A DNA stretch of 64,000 bases, taken from assembly GCA_002344065.1 (NCBI GenBank), contig DDTK01000012.1, positions 124,001 to 188,000 on the forward strand. Reading direction: 5' to 3'. Shown here in pieces: positions 22,522-32,536 of this stretch. Each line of letters begins with the position of its first letter. The first letter of the stretch is position 1. The notes beneath the pieces are model-generated. The model was not told where the DNA came from. It saw only the letters and a list, made by a program, of their open reading frames with translations, and did not search any database. The DNA comes from Flammeovirgaceae bacterium UBA2366. Its GTDB lineage: Bacteria; Bacteroidota; Bacteroidia; Cytophagales; Cyclobacteriaceae. The position numbers and the translations under genes were made by a program.

Positions 22522-23787
22522 ATGAACAATCAATCGCAACGCAGCTATTTCAAATTAGGATTACTGATTCTGATTTTTTTTGTAGTTTCCTTTTTTACCA
22601 ACATACTGGGTGCGCTTAACCCAAGCGTTACCACAAGTTTTGATCTTACAGAAACACTTGCTGGCTTGTTGCCATTTTCCTTTTTCATTGCCTACGGTAT
22701 TATGTCAATTCCTTCAGGGATTCTGGTTGAAAAATACCGCGAGAAAAAAATGTTATTAGCTGCATTTCTACTCTGTATGGCAGGTGCCATCATATTCGTG
22801 GCCTTTCCTGCGTTTCGTGTATACATGATTTCACTTTTCACCATCGGCACAAGTCTGGCGATGCTACAGGTGATCATTAACCCGTTGCTGCGAGTAACCG
22901 GGGGTGAAGAGCATTATGCTTTTAACTCGGTTTTAGCACAGTTGGCTTTCGGAATGGCTTCTTTTGTGAGTCCTAAATTATATACATGGATTGTTACCAA
23001 TGTTCATGCATCAGAAGAGCCTGGCGCCATAGGCCAATTCCTTAATTCTGTAACGCCAAAAGATCTTTCATGGGTGGCGTTGTATACTGTCTTTGCGATT
23101 ATCAGTGCAGGTATGCTTATATTAATCGGAGCGACAAGGTTTCCAAAAGTGGAACTAAAAAGTGATGAGAAATCAGGTGCAGTAAGTGATTACATTGATC
23201 TGTTTCGAAATAAAACTGTCATCCTTTTCTTTTTCGGGATCTTTGCATACGTAGGCACTGAACAGGGTATCTCCTATTGGCTATCAAAATTTCTTGCCGA
23301 TTATCATGGCTACGACTATGAAACCACAGGCGCTGATGCAGTCGCCAACTATTGGGGATTGATGACGTTGGGCGGGGTGTTAGGATTGGTGCTGTTAAAA
23401 CTCGCTGACAGTAAGGTAGTATTGCGGTGGTTTACGCTAATGACCATGGTAAGCTTTTTACTCGGACTTTTTGGAAATGCTAAAATGGCATTGCTTCTAT
23501 TACCCGTTACAGGATTTTTCATGTCTGTGATGTACCCGATAATTATTTCACTTGCATTAAACTCTGTTAACAAACATCATGGCTCATTTGCCGGAATTCT
23601 CATGACCGGCATTATGGGAGGAGCGGTTATTCAGCTTTTGATTGGCGGTCTGGCTGATGTAATAAATCTAAAGGTAGCCATGCTGCTGAATATGGTAACG
23701 TTAGGCTACATCCTGAGCATAGGATTCTGGGCCCAGCCATTGGTTAGAAATAAAACACTTCAAGTTTTTAAATCAAAAGGCGGTTAA
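22522..23787 (+). CDS. MFS sugar transporter, FucP/NagP-like
   Basis: A 421-aa inner-membrane protein with about 12 hydrophobic segments. Typical FHS-family features: TSFDLTETLAGLLPFSFFIA, YGIMSIPSGILVEKYREKKM after helix 2, and NPLLRVTGG. It begins 21 bases after the GH2 gene and ends the operon. The most likely substrate is the monosaccharide released by the GH2 enzyme, namely glucosamine or N-acetylglucosamine, imported by proton symport. Fucose or another sugar cannot be excluded from sequence alone. Confidence 0.85.
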   Translation: MNNQSQRSYFKLGLLILIFFVVSFFTNILGALNPSVTTSFDLTETLAGLLPFSFFIAYGIMSIPSGILVEKYREKKMLLAAFLLCMAGAIIFVAFPAFRVYMISLFTIGTSLAMLQVIINPLLRVTGGEEHYAFNSVLAQLAFGMASFVSPKLYTWIVTNVHASEEPGAIGQFLNSVTPKDLSWVALYTVFAIISAGMLILIGATRFPKVELKSDEKSGAVSDYIDLFRNKTVILFFFGIFAYVGTEQGISYWLSKFLADYHGYDYETTGADAVANYWGLMTLGGVLGLVLLKLADSKVVLRWFTLMTMVSFLLGLFGNAKMALLLLPVTGFFMSVMYPIIISLALNSVNKHHGSFAGILMTGIMGGAVIQLLIGGLADVINLKVAMLLNMVTLGYILSIGFWAQPLVRNKTLQVFKSKGG

Positions 23788-23955
23788 TCAGATAAGCCTT
23801 CCTTGAGAGGGCAACAGGATAAAACCTGAAAAGCACCGTATGAAAAAGCGGGATTCACATGGAGAAGTAACAGCCTTCCAATTTGGTAAGTCAGGATTGT
23901 TCCTGAATTTTAGAATTATCTCAAAAGTCATGGCTGAATTGAACACAATTTAACC

Positions 23956-23985
23956 TTGAATTTACAAGCCTGAATGCTATCTTAG
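23956..23985 (+). promoter_or_regulatory. Putative promoter of the OmpA-like gene
   Basis: TTG (23956-23958), a 19-base spacer and TATCTTAG (23978-23985). The -7 element is imperfect (TTAG instead of TTTG). It lies 28 bases before the chosen ATG, leaving a very short leader. Confidence 0.4.
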
Positions 23986-24013
23986 CCAATTGATAAGACT
24001 AAACTTTTACCCG

Positions 24014-25207
24014 ATGACCCTCCCCACAGTGAAATCGCTACTTATTGTTGCGTTGATTTTATCATCAACCGGACTTTTTGCTCAGGATTACTACGTTGTA
24101 ATTGGCGCCTACCGCGTTCAAAAATATGCTGATGCCTTTACCGGATATGCGCGAAATGCCAAGTATGACGCCCAGCAAGGTGTACACGAACAACGAAAGC
24201 TTACATATATCTATGTGCTTAAAACATCCGATAAGAAAGAAGCATCAGCTATGACCCGCAGGCTTCAAAAGGAAACTGAATTTGAAGACACCTGGCTATA
24301 TGAAGGTCCGCTTACAACCGGAGAGCCAACTCAACCCATAGTCAAGCAAGAGCCCAAAGAAGAGAAAATACCTGTAGTTGAACCTAAGGTAGAGCCTGTA
24401 GTAGTTATTAAAGAAGAGCCTAAAGAAGAACCTAGGCCTGAGCCAAAAGAAGAACCTAAAGAAGAACCAGTTGATGTGGATAAACCCCTACCTCCTGCCC
24501 GGGGCAAATATTTTAAGTTTATTGTTACTACACAGGATGGACAGGAGTTAAGCACCTCAGTACACAACGTAGACCGTATGCAAGGCAGGGATTTAGCCAC
24601 CTATAAAACCAACGAATATGTAGATGTCACACGTCCGGTTGACCCCTCGATGCCTTTATCTATTGTGTGTGGCGTTTTTGGATTTGCTGAAGTTGTCAAA
24701 ATCATCGACTTTAACGACCCTAGCCAAACCGCGGATGCCACGCAAGATGAAAAAGGTGCCTGGGTTATTCCCTTCAAACTGGAGCGTTTAAAAAAAGGTG
24801 ATGTATCAATCATGTATGATGTTGCCTTTTATAAGGATGCATCCGTTATGACACCTGCATCCAAAACAGAGTTAGACGAGTTGGTAAACATGATGCGCAT
24901 GAATCCCAATTACAGAATTAAAATTCATGGACACAACAACGGTAACGATAAGAACATTCGTATTACTACATTGGGTAAAGACAAAAACTATTTTGCCATG
25001 GCTGGTTCAACGACAAAAAATGGTAATGGTAAAGAGCTATCGAAATTGAGAGCCGAGACAATTCAATCCTATCTGGTCGACAATGGAATAGACAAAAAGC
25101 GCACAGAAATTTATGCATGGGGCGGAATGGAAATGTTGGTAAAACAAGGTTCTAACGTTGCCGCCAAGTTGAACAACCGGATTGAAATTGAAATTCTGCA
25201 GGACTAA
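24014..25207 (+). CDS. OmpA-family protein with SPOR-like N-terminus
   Basis: 397 aa from the ATG of MTLPTVKSLL; an in-frame TTG 24 bases upstream is less likely. Signal peptide to about residue 24 (SSTGLFA-QD). Residues 25-100 (DYYVVIGAYRVQKYADAFTG ... TYIYVLK) look like a SPOR-type peptidoglycan-binding unit. Residues about 105-155 are an EPKEEP-rich, acidic proline repeat linker. Residues about 265-395 are an OmpA-like domain (MTPASKTELDELVNMMRMNP, IKIHGHNNG, ELSKLRAETIQSYLV, NNRIEIEI). It probably tethers outer-membrane or periplasmic structures to peptidoglycan. Confidence 0.8.
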   Translation: MTLPTVKSLLIVALILSSTGLFAQDYYVVIGAYRVQKYADAFTGYARNAKYDAQQGVHEQRKLTYIYVLKTSDKKEASAMTRRLQKETEFEDTWLYEGPLTTGEPTQPIVKQEPKEEKIPVVEPKVEPVVVIKEEPKEEPRPEPKEEPKEEPVDVDKPLPPARGKYFKFIVTTQDGQELSTSVHNVDRMQGRDLATYKTNEYVDVTRPVDPSMPLSIVCGVFGFAEVVKIIDFNDPSQTADATQDEKGAWVIPFKLERLKKGDVSIMYDVAFYKDASVMTPASKTELDELVNMMRMNPNYRIKIHGHNNGNDKNIRITTLGKDKNYFAMAGSTTKNGNGKELSKLRAETIQSYLVDNGIDKKRTEIYAWGGMEMLVKQGSNVAAKLNNRIEIEILQD

Positions 25208-25229
25208 AAAATAGTATTAAACAGATAAT

Positions 25230-25255
25230 AAATGGCACCTTTGGGGGTGCCATTT
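25230..25255 (+). terminator. Intrinsic terminator of the OmpA-like gene
   Basis: Perfect 10-base-pair stem AAATGGCACC / GGTGCCATTT (25230-25239 with 25246-25255) with a 6-base loop, between the OmpA-like and amylase genes. Confidence 0.8.
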
Positions 25256-25283
25256 ATGTTAGAAAATAAATCAAAATAGAAAA

Positions 25284-27137
25284 ATGAAAATTGTAAAAGC
25301 AACTTTACTTCTATTGCTGATCGCTACTTCAGTCAGCGCTCAACAACAACCTGAAGTATACCCACCACACTGGTGGAGCGGCATGAAGAACTCTTCGCTT
25401 CAACTCATGATTTATGGCCCCGAAATCGGTAAAAACAATCCTTCTGTTACTTTAAAATATCCCGGAGTGACACTTAAAAAAGTGCACTATCCTGAAAACA
25501 GCAATTACTTGTTTATTGATCTTGACATTTCCTCAAGGGCTACACCCGGTAAATTCACCATTACTATCAATCAAAAATCAAAACCGGTTACAACCGAATA
25601 CACACTAAAGCCGAGGCGCAATGGCAAGGGAACAGAATTTGCCCAAGGTGTTACATCTTCCGACTTTGTGTACCTGTTGATGCCCGATCGGTTTAGCAAT
25701 GGTGACCCTTCTAATGACAGGCTTCCTGGTATGCGCGATCAAACCTTAAATCGTGATTCTATATATCACCGGCATGGTGGCGACCTTCAGGGTGTAATCA
25801 ACAAACTTGATTACCTGCAGGATTTAGGAGTGACTGCGCTGTGGATGACACCGGTTATTCAAAACGACATGCATAACCGAACCGAGCACGGCTATGCTTT
25901 TACCAACCATTACAAAATTGAACCTCGCTTTGGTGGCGAAGAGGCTTACAAAAAACTTGGCTACGAATTACACAGACGTGGTATGAAACTTATCCAGGAT
26001 GCTGTGTATAATCATGTGGGGCTCTATCACTTCACCGTTCAGGACAAACCCATGAAAGACTGGCTGAATGAGTGGCCACAATATACCAACACGACCTACA
26101 AAGATCAGGTACTTTTTGATCCGTATGCAGCACCCAGCGAACAAAAGCAACTGAGTGACGGATGGTTTACTCGCTTTATGCCCGATCTAAATCAAAAAAA
26201 TCCTTTTGTTGTCAACTACCTTATCCAACACGCCATCTGGAGTGTAGAAGAATTTGCGGTGGATGGATGGCGTATCGATACCTACCTGTACAACGATATG
26301 GAGTTTATGAACCGCTGCAATAAGGCCTTGTTGGATGAATATCCTAAACTGGGTTTGTTTGGCGAAACGTGGGTACATGGTGTGCTGAACCACGCCTTCT
26401 TCGCAGAGAATAATTTAAACATCTCTTTTAAAAGCAATCTTCCGGGTGTAACCGATTTTCAGTCGTTGTTTTATGGCATACAGGCAGCCCTGAACGAGAA
26501 ATTCGGGTGGACTGATGGTGTGAATAAATTATATCAGTCCCTTGCACAGGATTTTGTTTATAAAGATCCTATGAAGAATGTAATCTTTCTTGACAACCAC
26601 GACCTCAGCAGGTTTTTTTCGGTTGTTAATGAAGACCTGAACAAAATAAAAGTAGCATTTACCTGGTTGCTCACCTGCCGCGGCATTCCTCAAATGTATT
26701 ACGGAAGTGAAATATTGATGAAAGGTGTTACTAATCCGGATGGTTGGGTTCGGTTGGATTTTCCGGGTGGCTGGCCTGAGGATAAGGTAAATAAGTTTAC
26801 TGCTGAGGGCAGAACGAAAGAAGAACAGGAAATGTATACCCTAATCCGTACGCTCGCCAATTTCCGCAAATCATCTTCGGCACTTAAAACCGGGAAGATG
26901 ATGCAGTACGTGCCCGTGGATGGATTGTATGTTTACTTCCGCTACGATAATAATCAAACCATTATGTGCGTGATGAACACCAGCGATAAAGAAAAGGCTA
27001 TTGATTTTTCAAATTACGCTGAACGAACCAATGGATTTACAAAAGCAGACAATGTACTTACCGGGGAATCGCTCAGCACGTCATCCTCATTCAACATTCA
27101 CTCGATGAGTATGATCGTAATGGAATTGAAGAAATAG
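25284..27137 (+). CDS. GH13 alpha-amylase/neopullulanase-like enzyme
   Basis: A 617-aa secreted enzyme. Signal peptide to about residue 19 (LIATSVSA-QQ). N-terminal cyclomaltodextrinase/neopullulanase-type domain (20-115), then the (beta/alpha)8 barrel (about 125-530) and a C-terminal beta domain. The nucleophile is Asp332 (DGWRIDTY), the acid/base Glu361 (LFGETWV) and the stabiliser Asp440 (LDNHDLSR). It likely hydrolyses alpha-1,4-glucans or cyclodextrins in the periplasm, similar in type to SusA. It stands alone here with no SusC/SusD neighbours. It starts 28 bases after a terminator. Confidence 0.9.
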   Translation: MKIVKATLLLLLIATSVSAQQQPEVYPPHWWSGMKNSSLQLMIYGPEIGKNNPSVTLKYPGVTLKKVHYPENSNYLFIDLDISSRATPGKFTITINQKSKPVTTEYTLKPRRNGKGTEFAQGVTSSDFVYLLMPDRFSNGDPSNDRLPGMRDQTLNRDSIYHRHGGDLQGVINKLDYLQDLGVTALWMTPVIQNDMHNRTEHGYAFTNHYKIEPRFGGEEAYKKLGYELHRRGMKLIQDAVYNHVGLYHFTVQDKPMKDWLNEWPQYTNTTYKDQVLFDPYAAPSEQKQLSDGWFTRFMPDLNQKNPFVVNYLIQHAIWSVEEFAVDGWRIDTYLYNDMEFMNRCNKALLDEYPKLGLFGETWVHGVLNHAFFAENNLNISFKSNLPGVTDFQSLFYGIQAALNEKFGWTDGVNKLYQSLAQDFVYKDPMKNVIFLDNHDLSRFFSVVNEDLNKIKVAFTWLLTCRGIPQMYYGSEILMKGVTNPDGWVRLDFPGGWPEDKVNKFTAEGRTKEEQEMYTLIRTLANFRKSSSALKTGKMMQYVPVDGLYVYFRYDNNQTIMCVMNTSDKEKAIDFSNYAERTNGFTKADNVLTGESLSTSSSFNIHSMSMIVMELKK

Positions 27138-27156
27138 TTTTAGACGTTAGTAGCAA

Positions 27157-27211
27157 GACGTAAGTAATAAGAAGTTCTGAATAAAATCTCTTCGGTCTTA
27201 TTACTCTCGTC
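27157..27211. terminator. Inverted repeat between convergent amylase and hrpB genes
   Basis: GACG-ta-AGTAATAAGA (27157-27172) pairs with TCTTATTACT-ct-CGTC (27196-27211) around a 23-base loop. AT-rich, with short GTCTTAT direct repeats to its right. It may work as a weak bidirectional terminator. Confidence 0.45.
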
Positions 27212-27218
27212 TTATGTC

Positions 27219-29687
27219 TTATGTCTTTCTTCTCACCACTCCCCTCACCGCTTGCGCTGTCCACGGATCATCTGGCCATGAGTGCTTAGGGTAACGTCTT
27301 TTCAATTCTTTCTTTACTTCATGGTACGTAGTGTTCCAGAAACTTTTCAGGTCTTGCGTAACCTGAACGGGTTTATAGCCGGGAGAGAGTAAGTGCATGG
27401 TTATTTTCACCCGACCTTCGTTAACTGCAGGAGTATCGAGCAAACCGAAACACTCTTGCAGTCGTACTTCCATCACCGGTGGTTGTCCATTGCGGTTGTA
27501 CTGGATTTTAATCATCGATCCACTCGGCACTTCCAGTCGTGTGGGAGCAAACTCATCAAGCTTTCGTTGTAGTTCCCAGGGAACTAGTGTGAGTAAAATT
27601 GAGTGCCAATCAAGTTTTTGCAACTCGCTTAACGAATTGATCTGATCTAAAAATGGCGGGAGCCAATCATGAACATGATTTAATAAATATTCGTCTGATA
27701 AATCAGGCCATGCTTCATTCTTTCGCCAAATTCTTATACTGCTTACACGCGTTTGCAATTCACGGACAGATTCCGGAAATCCAAATGCGCTGATCCCTGA
27801 TCCGTGAGCAGCACTGCACAACACACTTATACGCTTGTCGTCAGGAATTGACGTAAGCTTTTTCTGTGATAATACAAGGTTTCCAATTCGCAATTCCTCT
27901 ACTCCTTCTACTACTCCACGCTCTTTGTTCAACCTAATTTCCTGCACCGGCCTGGCAATAAGCTTCAGATCTTCTTCGTGAACCGGAGCCGCCAGAAATA
28001 TTTTTCCTTCACCTGAGCCTGCATCGAGTTGTGCCACAACAATCCATTCAGCATGCATCAGCGGATCATGAGCAGGAAGTTTTGCAACACGACCATTCAT
28101 CAGTTTATAACGCTCACTGTGCTTCTCCATCCGTTTGGCAATACGATCAGGGTACGCCAGGGCTAATAATTTCCCAACCTCATAGTCACTGACTATTTTA
28201 TTATCGACTTGTATGGAAGATGACTTTCGCCACGACAGTGACAAACGTTCAATTCGCTCCAACACATTCCGGTCGGCCTGAACAAATTCCTTACCTCGCC
28301 ATTTTCGTAAAACTTCAAGGCGCAACGTCAGGTCAGCACTTCCTGAAGCACTTAATGGATCGCGCTCCTCCAATAACGATGCAAGATCTGATGCTAATGC
28401 AGATTCATTTGCGCTACTAACCAGCATGTGCGCAATCCGCGAATGTGTTGGCAGTTCGGCCATGGCCCGTCCATGTTTTGTTACGCGGTCATCTTCCAAA
28501 GCACCTAGCTGTGTCAGCAATTCTTTCGCCTGACTTACCGCGCCTGTTGGTGGCGGTGTAATCCAGGTCAACTCATTAGCATCGGTTATGCCCCATGCCG
28601 CTAGTTCCAGTACCAATGAACTGAGATCGGCCTCCAATATTTCAGGTTTGCGGTTTGGCTGAAGATTGCGATGAGTGGCTTCACTCCATAACCGGTAACA
28701 AACACCGGGGCCAAGACGCCCGGCACGGCCCATGCGCTGATCCGCAGAATCTTTGGTAACTCGAACGGTTTCCAAACGCGTTAGTCCGCTGCGTGGATCA
28801 AATTTAGGTACGCGAGAATATCCTGAATCGATAACCACACGAATGCCTTCAATGGTAAGCGAGGTTTCGGCAATGCTCGTTGCCAACACAACCTTTCGTC
28901 TTCCCTGCGGATCAGGTAAAATGGCTTCTTGTTGCTTTTTGAAAGGCAGATCGCCATACAGTGGGAAAAGAATCACAGGCAAATTTTCCTGTTCCAATAA
29001 TTCAACTGTTCGTCTGATTTCGCCCGTACCGGGAAAGAATGCCAGTACATCGCCCTTTTCTTCTATCAAAGCTTTTCGGATTGTCCGTGCCATATACACA
29101 GACGTATGAACATCTTTATCATCGCCCAGGTAGCACACCTCAACCGGGTATTGTTTTCCGTCACTGCTGATGAGTGGGGCCGTTAGTTTTTCTGATAAGG
29201 CTTGCCCATCCAATGTTGCCGACATCACCAGTATGCGCAAGTCATCGCGCAGCACGTGTTGTGTTTGAAGACAAAGTGCCAGTGCAAGATCAGCTTGCAG
29301 GCTTCGCTCATGAAATTCATCGAAGATGACTAGCCCCACATCGTCAAGGGCATTGTCGCGCTGGATCATGCGGGTGAGAATTCCTTCCGTAACCACCTCT
29401 ACACGCGTTTGATTACTCACCTTATTTTCAAAGCGTACACGATACCCGATCTTTTTCCCCACCTCATCATCAAGCAACGAAGCCATACGCATAGCCACCG
29501 AACGGGCTGCCAACCTGCGCGGTTCCAGCATAACAATCTTTTTATTCTCCAGCCAGCGTTCATCCAACAAGTGCATGGGAACAATGGTAGATTTACCTGC
29601 ACCGGGAGGAGCTTGAAGAATTACCTTGGTATTTTCTTCCAGATTTGACTTGAGCTCCGAGAGAATTTCTTGAACCGGGTATTGCAT
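27219..29687 (-). CDS. hrpB: ATP-dependent helicase HrpB
   Basis: An 822-aa DEAH-type helicase. Motif I APPGAGKST (about 26-34), motif II DEFH (about 122), motif III SATLDG, motif VI QRMGRAGRLGPG (about 335). The order then is RecA1, RecA2, HA2 winged helix, and the HrpB-specific C-terminal domain (about 690-820, ending DDPWTAQAVRGVVRRKT). Length and C-terminus match HrpB rather than HrpA. Bacterial HrpB is a presumed RNA helicase of unclear role. It is convergent with the amylase gene. Confidence 0.95.
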   Translation of the reverse strand: MQYPVQEILSELKSNLEENTKVILQAPPGAGKSTIVPMHLLDERWLENKKIVMLEPRRLAARSVAMRMASLLDDEVGKKIGYRVRFENKVSNQTRVEVVTEGILTRMIQRDNALDDVGLVIFDEFHERSLQADLALALCLQTQHVLRDDLRILVMSATLDGQALSEKLTAPLISSDGKQYPVEVCYLGDDKDVHTSVYMARTIRKALIEEKGDVLAFFPGTGEIRRTVELLEQENLPVILFPLYGDLPFKKQQEAILPDPQGRRKVVLATSIAETSLTIEGIRVVIDSGYSRVPKFDPRSGLTRLETVRVTKDSADQRMGRAGRLGPGVCYRLWSEATHRNLQPNRKPEILEADLSSLVLELAAWGITDANELTWITPPPTGAVSQAKELLTQLGALEDDRVTKHGRAMAELPTHSRIAHMLVSSANESALASDLASLLEERDPLSASGSADLTLRLEVLRKWRGKEFVQADRNVLERIERLSLSWRKSSSIQVDNKIVSDYEVGKLLALAYPDRIAKRMEKHSERYKLMNGRVAKLPAHDPLMHAEWIVVAQLDAGSGEGKIFLAAPVHEEDLKLIARPVQEIRLNKERGVVEGVEELRIGNLVLSQKKLTSIPDDKRISVLCSAAHGSGISAFGFPESVRELQTRVSSIRIWRKNEAWPDLSDEYLLNHVHDWLPPFLDQINSLSELQKLDWHSILLTLVPWELQRKLDEFAPTRLEVPSGSMIKIQYNRNGQPPVMEVRLQECFGLLDTPAVNEGRVKITMHLLSPGYKPVQVTQDLKSFWNTTYHEVKKELKRRYPKHSWPDDPWTAQAVRGVVRRKT

Positions 29688-29862
29688 AGGAGGTAAAACT
29701 ACTAAAGCGCATGATTATGTTAATGCAACCTATTGATGCTTTCCCGACAATAGTTAATTTATTCAACGTGCACAGAGTCCCCTTGTGGGCGATTAAAACA
29801 CAAGTTATGCTCCATAAAAAAGGCTCGTGTTACCTCTTAGTAATTAAGGATATCAAAACTCC

Positions 29863-32430
29863 TTACTTAGGCTCCAGCGCCTGGTTGATTCGTGTAACCA
29901 CATCCTGTAAATGGTAGCGGCTCATCTTATCGGTAGTGCCAGGAAGAGCAGCATTGATGTCGCTGCGCAAGGCAATCAGGTGGCCACGCGCAACAGAGAT
30001 GACATCGCTTTTCTTTGGATCGGCAACCGGTGAAGCCGGTGAGGCATTTGGATTAACAAATCCCTGTCCGCCAGCTGGTGGTGTGGCTGGTGGGTTTAAC
30101 AAGCTCACCATTTTTTCCACATAAACTTTCTGCAGGTTTCTGCGGTAAACATCAATAGTCTTTTTGGTCCGCAACTCCGACCAGATGCCAGTGCGCATGT
30201 CGGTAAACAAGTCATCAAGGCTGTATGCAGTAGCTGACTGTGCACTGGATTCAATCAATCGTTGCATGCGGGCGTAATCGTAAATGCTGTTTAGCGTGGC
30301 TTCCTGAATAGTCTTTACCTGGTCAACACCGGAGCCTGGTCGGATTTTACTGAGCACATCCTGGTTCATTAACCAGGTTGGCGTTTCAAAAAGCTGTTTG
30401 TTCAAAAAGGCAACGGCATCGCGTTGGATATTCCGGGGAGTAGGTTCATATACTACACCTGCTTGATCGTAGGTTTTTGGTGTTTCATATATACCGCCAA
30501 TATTTTTGGTAACATGCCCCATGTACCTGCGGTACTGCCCCACCACCTGGTTGTACATTTCATTGAGCATGGCATACTTCTCGGCTTCTTCTTTATACCA
30601 ATCGGACAAAGAAGGAAGGATGCGCTTCAGGTTTTTAATACCGTAATCGCTGGCCAGCATGGCATTATTGCCCAGGTCTTCACTTTGTGTGCGTGGATCG
30701 TAGGGATTGCTTTCTGTTCCGAACCAATACATAGGGTCATTGGCATGACGTAACACCCATTGATTCAATATCTTTTTGTCTTCTTCTGGATTCTTCGTGT
30801 CGAAAATCGGCTTGTACCCCCATTCAATGGCCCAGCGGTCGTACACACCAACACCAGGAAAAAGTAATTCAGCTGGAATATTATCTTCTGGTTGCGCTAC
30901 ATAGTTAAAGCGTGCATAATCCATGATGGATGAAGTGTGTTTATACTTCTGCAAAAATTCCTTGTCGCGTAACTTCTCTACCGGTGTGGCATAGCTTGCC
31001 CCGAAGTTATGACGCAAACCCAGTGTATGGCCTACCTCATGGGCAGCCACAAAGCGAACGAGTTCGCCCATTAATTCATCATCAAACTTTCGGGTGCGCG
31101 CCCGCGGATCAACCGCAGCAGCTTGTATGGTATACCAGTTGTTCAACAGGTTCATTACGTTGTGAAACCAACCGATGTGGCTCTCTAGAATTTCCCCTGT
31201 ACGCGGATCGTTAACATTGGGGCCATAAGCATTCTGGATATCGGAAGCGAAATAACGAATGAATGAGTAGCGGGCATCCTCCGTACTGATGGACGTATCC
31301 CCTGCCGGAATGATTTTCGCCTGAATGGCATTTTTAAAACCGGCCTGTTCAAAAGCTACCTGCCAGTCTTCTACACCTTGCTTTAAATATTTCCTCCACT
31401 TTTCCGGTGTGGCCGGATCAATGTGAAAGACAATCGGTTTGATCGGCTCCACCAACTCACCACGCTTCATCTTCTCTACATCTTCCGGTTTGGGTTCAAG
31501 TCGCCAGCGCACAGCAAACACTTCACGTTCGGCACGCTGTGATTCCTCACCATATACGGTATACCCATTCGCAAAATAACCAACCCGGTTATCGAACAGT
31601 CGCTTGCGCATCGGGTTGGCTGGCAACAGAATCAAGGAAACATTCATTTCCAGTGTAACAAATCCTGTGCTGGCACCGGCCGGAAGTTGTGAAACGGAAG
31701 ATGGACCCGATGTTTGTGGAGGTAGGTTCGAAGCAAAGGTTTTCACCATACGTACTTCGGTGTTGATCGGAAACGACTTCATACTTTGTATGTACGACCT
31801 GTCCTTCTGAATACCGCCCAGACTATAATTGCGCTTGAGTGCAGGGCTTAAGGACACCAATTGGTTGTCGCTGTTAAAAAACTCGTTTACATTAATCACA
31901 TAGCTCTTACCATTGTTGATGGCCTTCACATCGAAAGCTGAAATAATTGGCTCTACATTAGAATTGCGAACAGCTTCGATAATAGGCGCTGTCGAATCGC
32001 TGCTGGCGTTGATGTACAATACTGCTTTTAAAAATAATTTATTGTTTGGGCCTTTTTCCCAACGTAACACCTGGCGATTGCGTTCCTCCCCTCCGTAGCC
32101 GGCTCCGGTGGGCGCTTTTGCGATTCGGGTAACAGCTAAAAACTCCTTGCCTAAAATGGAGTCGGCCACTTCAAAAAAGTAATCATCGTTCACTTTATGA
32201 ACAGTAAACAATCCTCTTTGCGATTTTGCCTTGGCGGTAATCACCTGGCTATAGGGTTTAAGGCCACCGGCACTACGGGCCTTGGTTGTATCAGCCTTTG
32301 GTGCCGCAGGCTGCTGGGCGGGAGTTGAAGGCTTCTCTTTCGATTTTTTCTGTGCAAAAGATGGTTGAAAGTATGATAGTGTAAGGAGCATGATAAGTAT
32401 ACCCGCACCCAGGTTTAATTTTTGCCTCAT
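29863..32430 (-). CDS. Secreted zinc metalloprotease of the DUF5118/DUF5117/DUF4953 type
   Basis: An 855-aa protein. Signal peptide to about residue 26 (LSYFQPSFA-Q), then a Lys/Pro/Ala-rich spacer. The family order DUF5118 (about 55-105), DUF5117 (about 110-310) and DUF4953 follows. The metal site HEVGHTLGLRH near residue 465 is a metzincin-type HExxHxxGxxH. The family is abundant in Bacteroidota and its substrates are unknown. It acts in the periplasm or outside the cell. The 176 bases between this gene and hrpB hold nothing recognisable. Confidence 0.9.
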   Translation of the reverse strand: MRQKLNLGAGILIMLLTLSYFQPSFAQKKSKEKPSTPAQQPAAPKADTTKARSAGGLKPYSQVITAKAKSQRGLFTVHKVNDDYFFEVADSILGKEFLAVTRIAKAPTGAGYGGEERNRQVLRWEKGPNNKLFLKAVLYINASSDSTAPIIEAVRNSNVEPIISAFDVKAINNGKSYVINVNEFFNSDNQLVSLSPALKRNYSLGGIQKDRSYIQSMKSFPINTEVRMVKTFASNLPPQTSGPSSVSQLPAGASTGFVTLEMNVSLILLPANPMRKRLFDNRVGYFANGYTVYGEESQRAEREVFAVRWRLEPKPEDVEKMKRGELVEPIKPIVFHIDPATPEKWRKYLKQGVEDWQVAFEQAGFKNAIQAKIIPAGDTSISTEDARYSFIRYFASDIQNAYGPNVNDPRTGEILESHIGWFHNVMNLLNNWYTIQAAAVDPRARTRKFDDELMGELVRFVAAHEVGHTLGLRHNFGASYATPVEKLRDKEFLQKYKHTSSIMDYARFNYVAQPEDNIPAELLFPGVGVYDRWAIEWGYKPIFDTKNPEEDKKILNQWVLRHANDPMYWFGTESNPYDPRTQSEDLGNNAMLASDYGIKNLKRILPSLSDWYKEEAEKYAMLNEMYNQVVGQYRRYMGHVTKNIGGIYETPKTYDQAGVVYEPTPRNIQRDAVAFLNKQLFETPTWLMNQDVLSKIRPGSGVDQVKTIQEATLNSIYDYARMQRLIESSAQSATAYSLDDLFTDMRTGIWSELRTKKTIDVYRRNLQKVYVEKMVSLLNPPATPPAGGQGFVNPNASPASPVADPKKSDVISVARGHLIALRSDINAALPGTTDKMSRYHLQDVVTRINQALEPK

Positions 32431-32536
32431 TGTAGTAATGCTTTTAAATCAGGCGCAATTAGAGGGAAAGGACTTCAAAAACAAAAGGGATAAGTACCGG
32501 CTTACCGTAAATTATGTAAGCGGTAAAGAGATGATA

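Noticed and set aside
24331..24600. Minus-strand Ser/Gly-rich frame opposite the OmpA-like gene
   Set aside because: It is the antisense image of the EPKEEP repeat linker.
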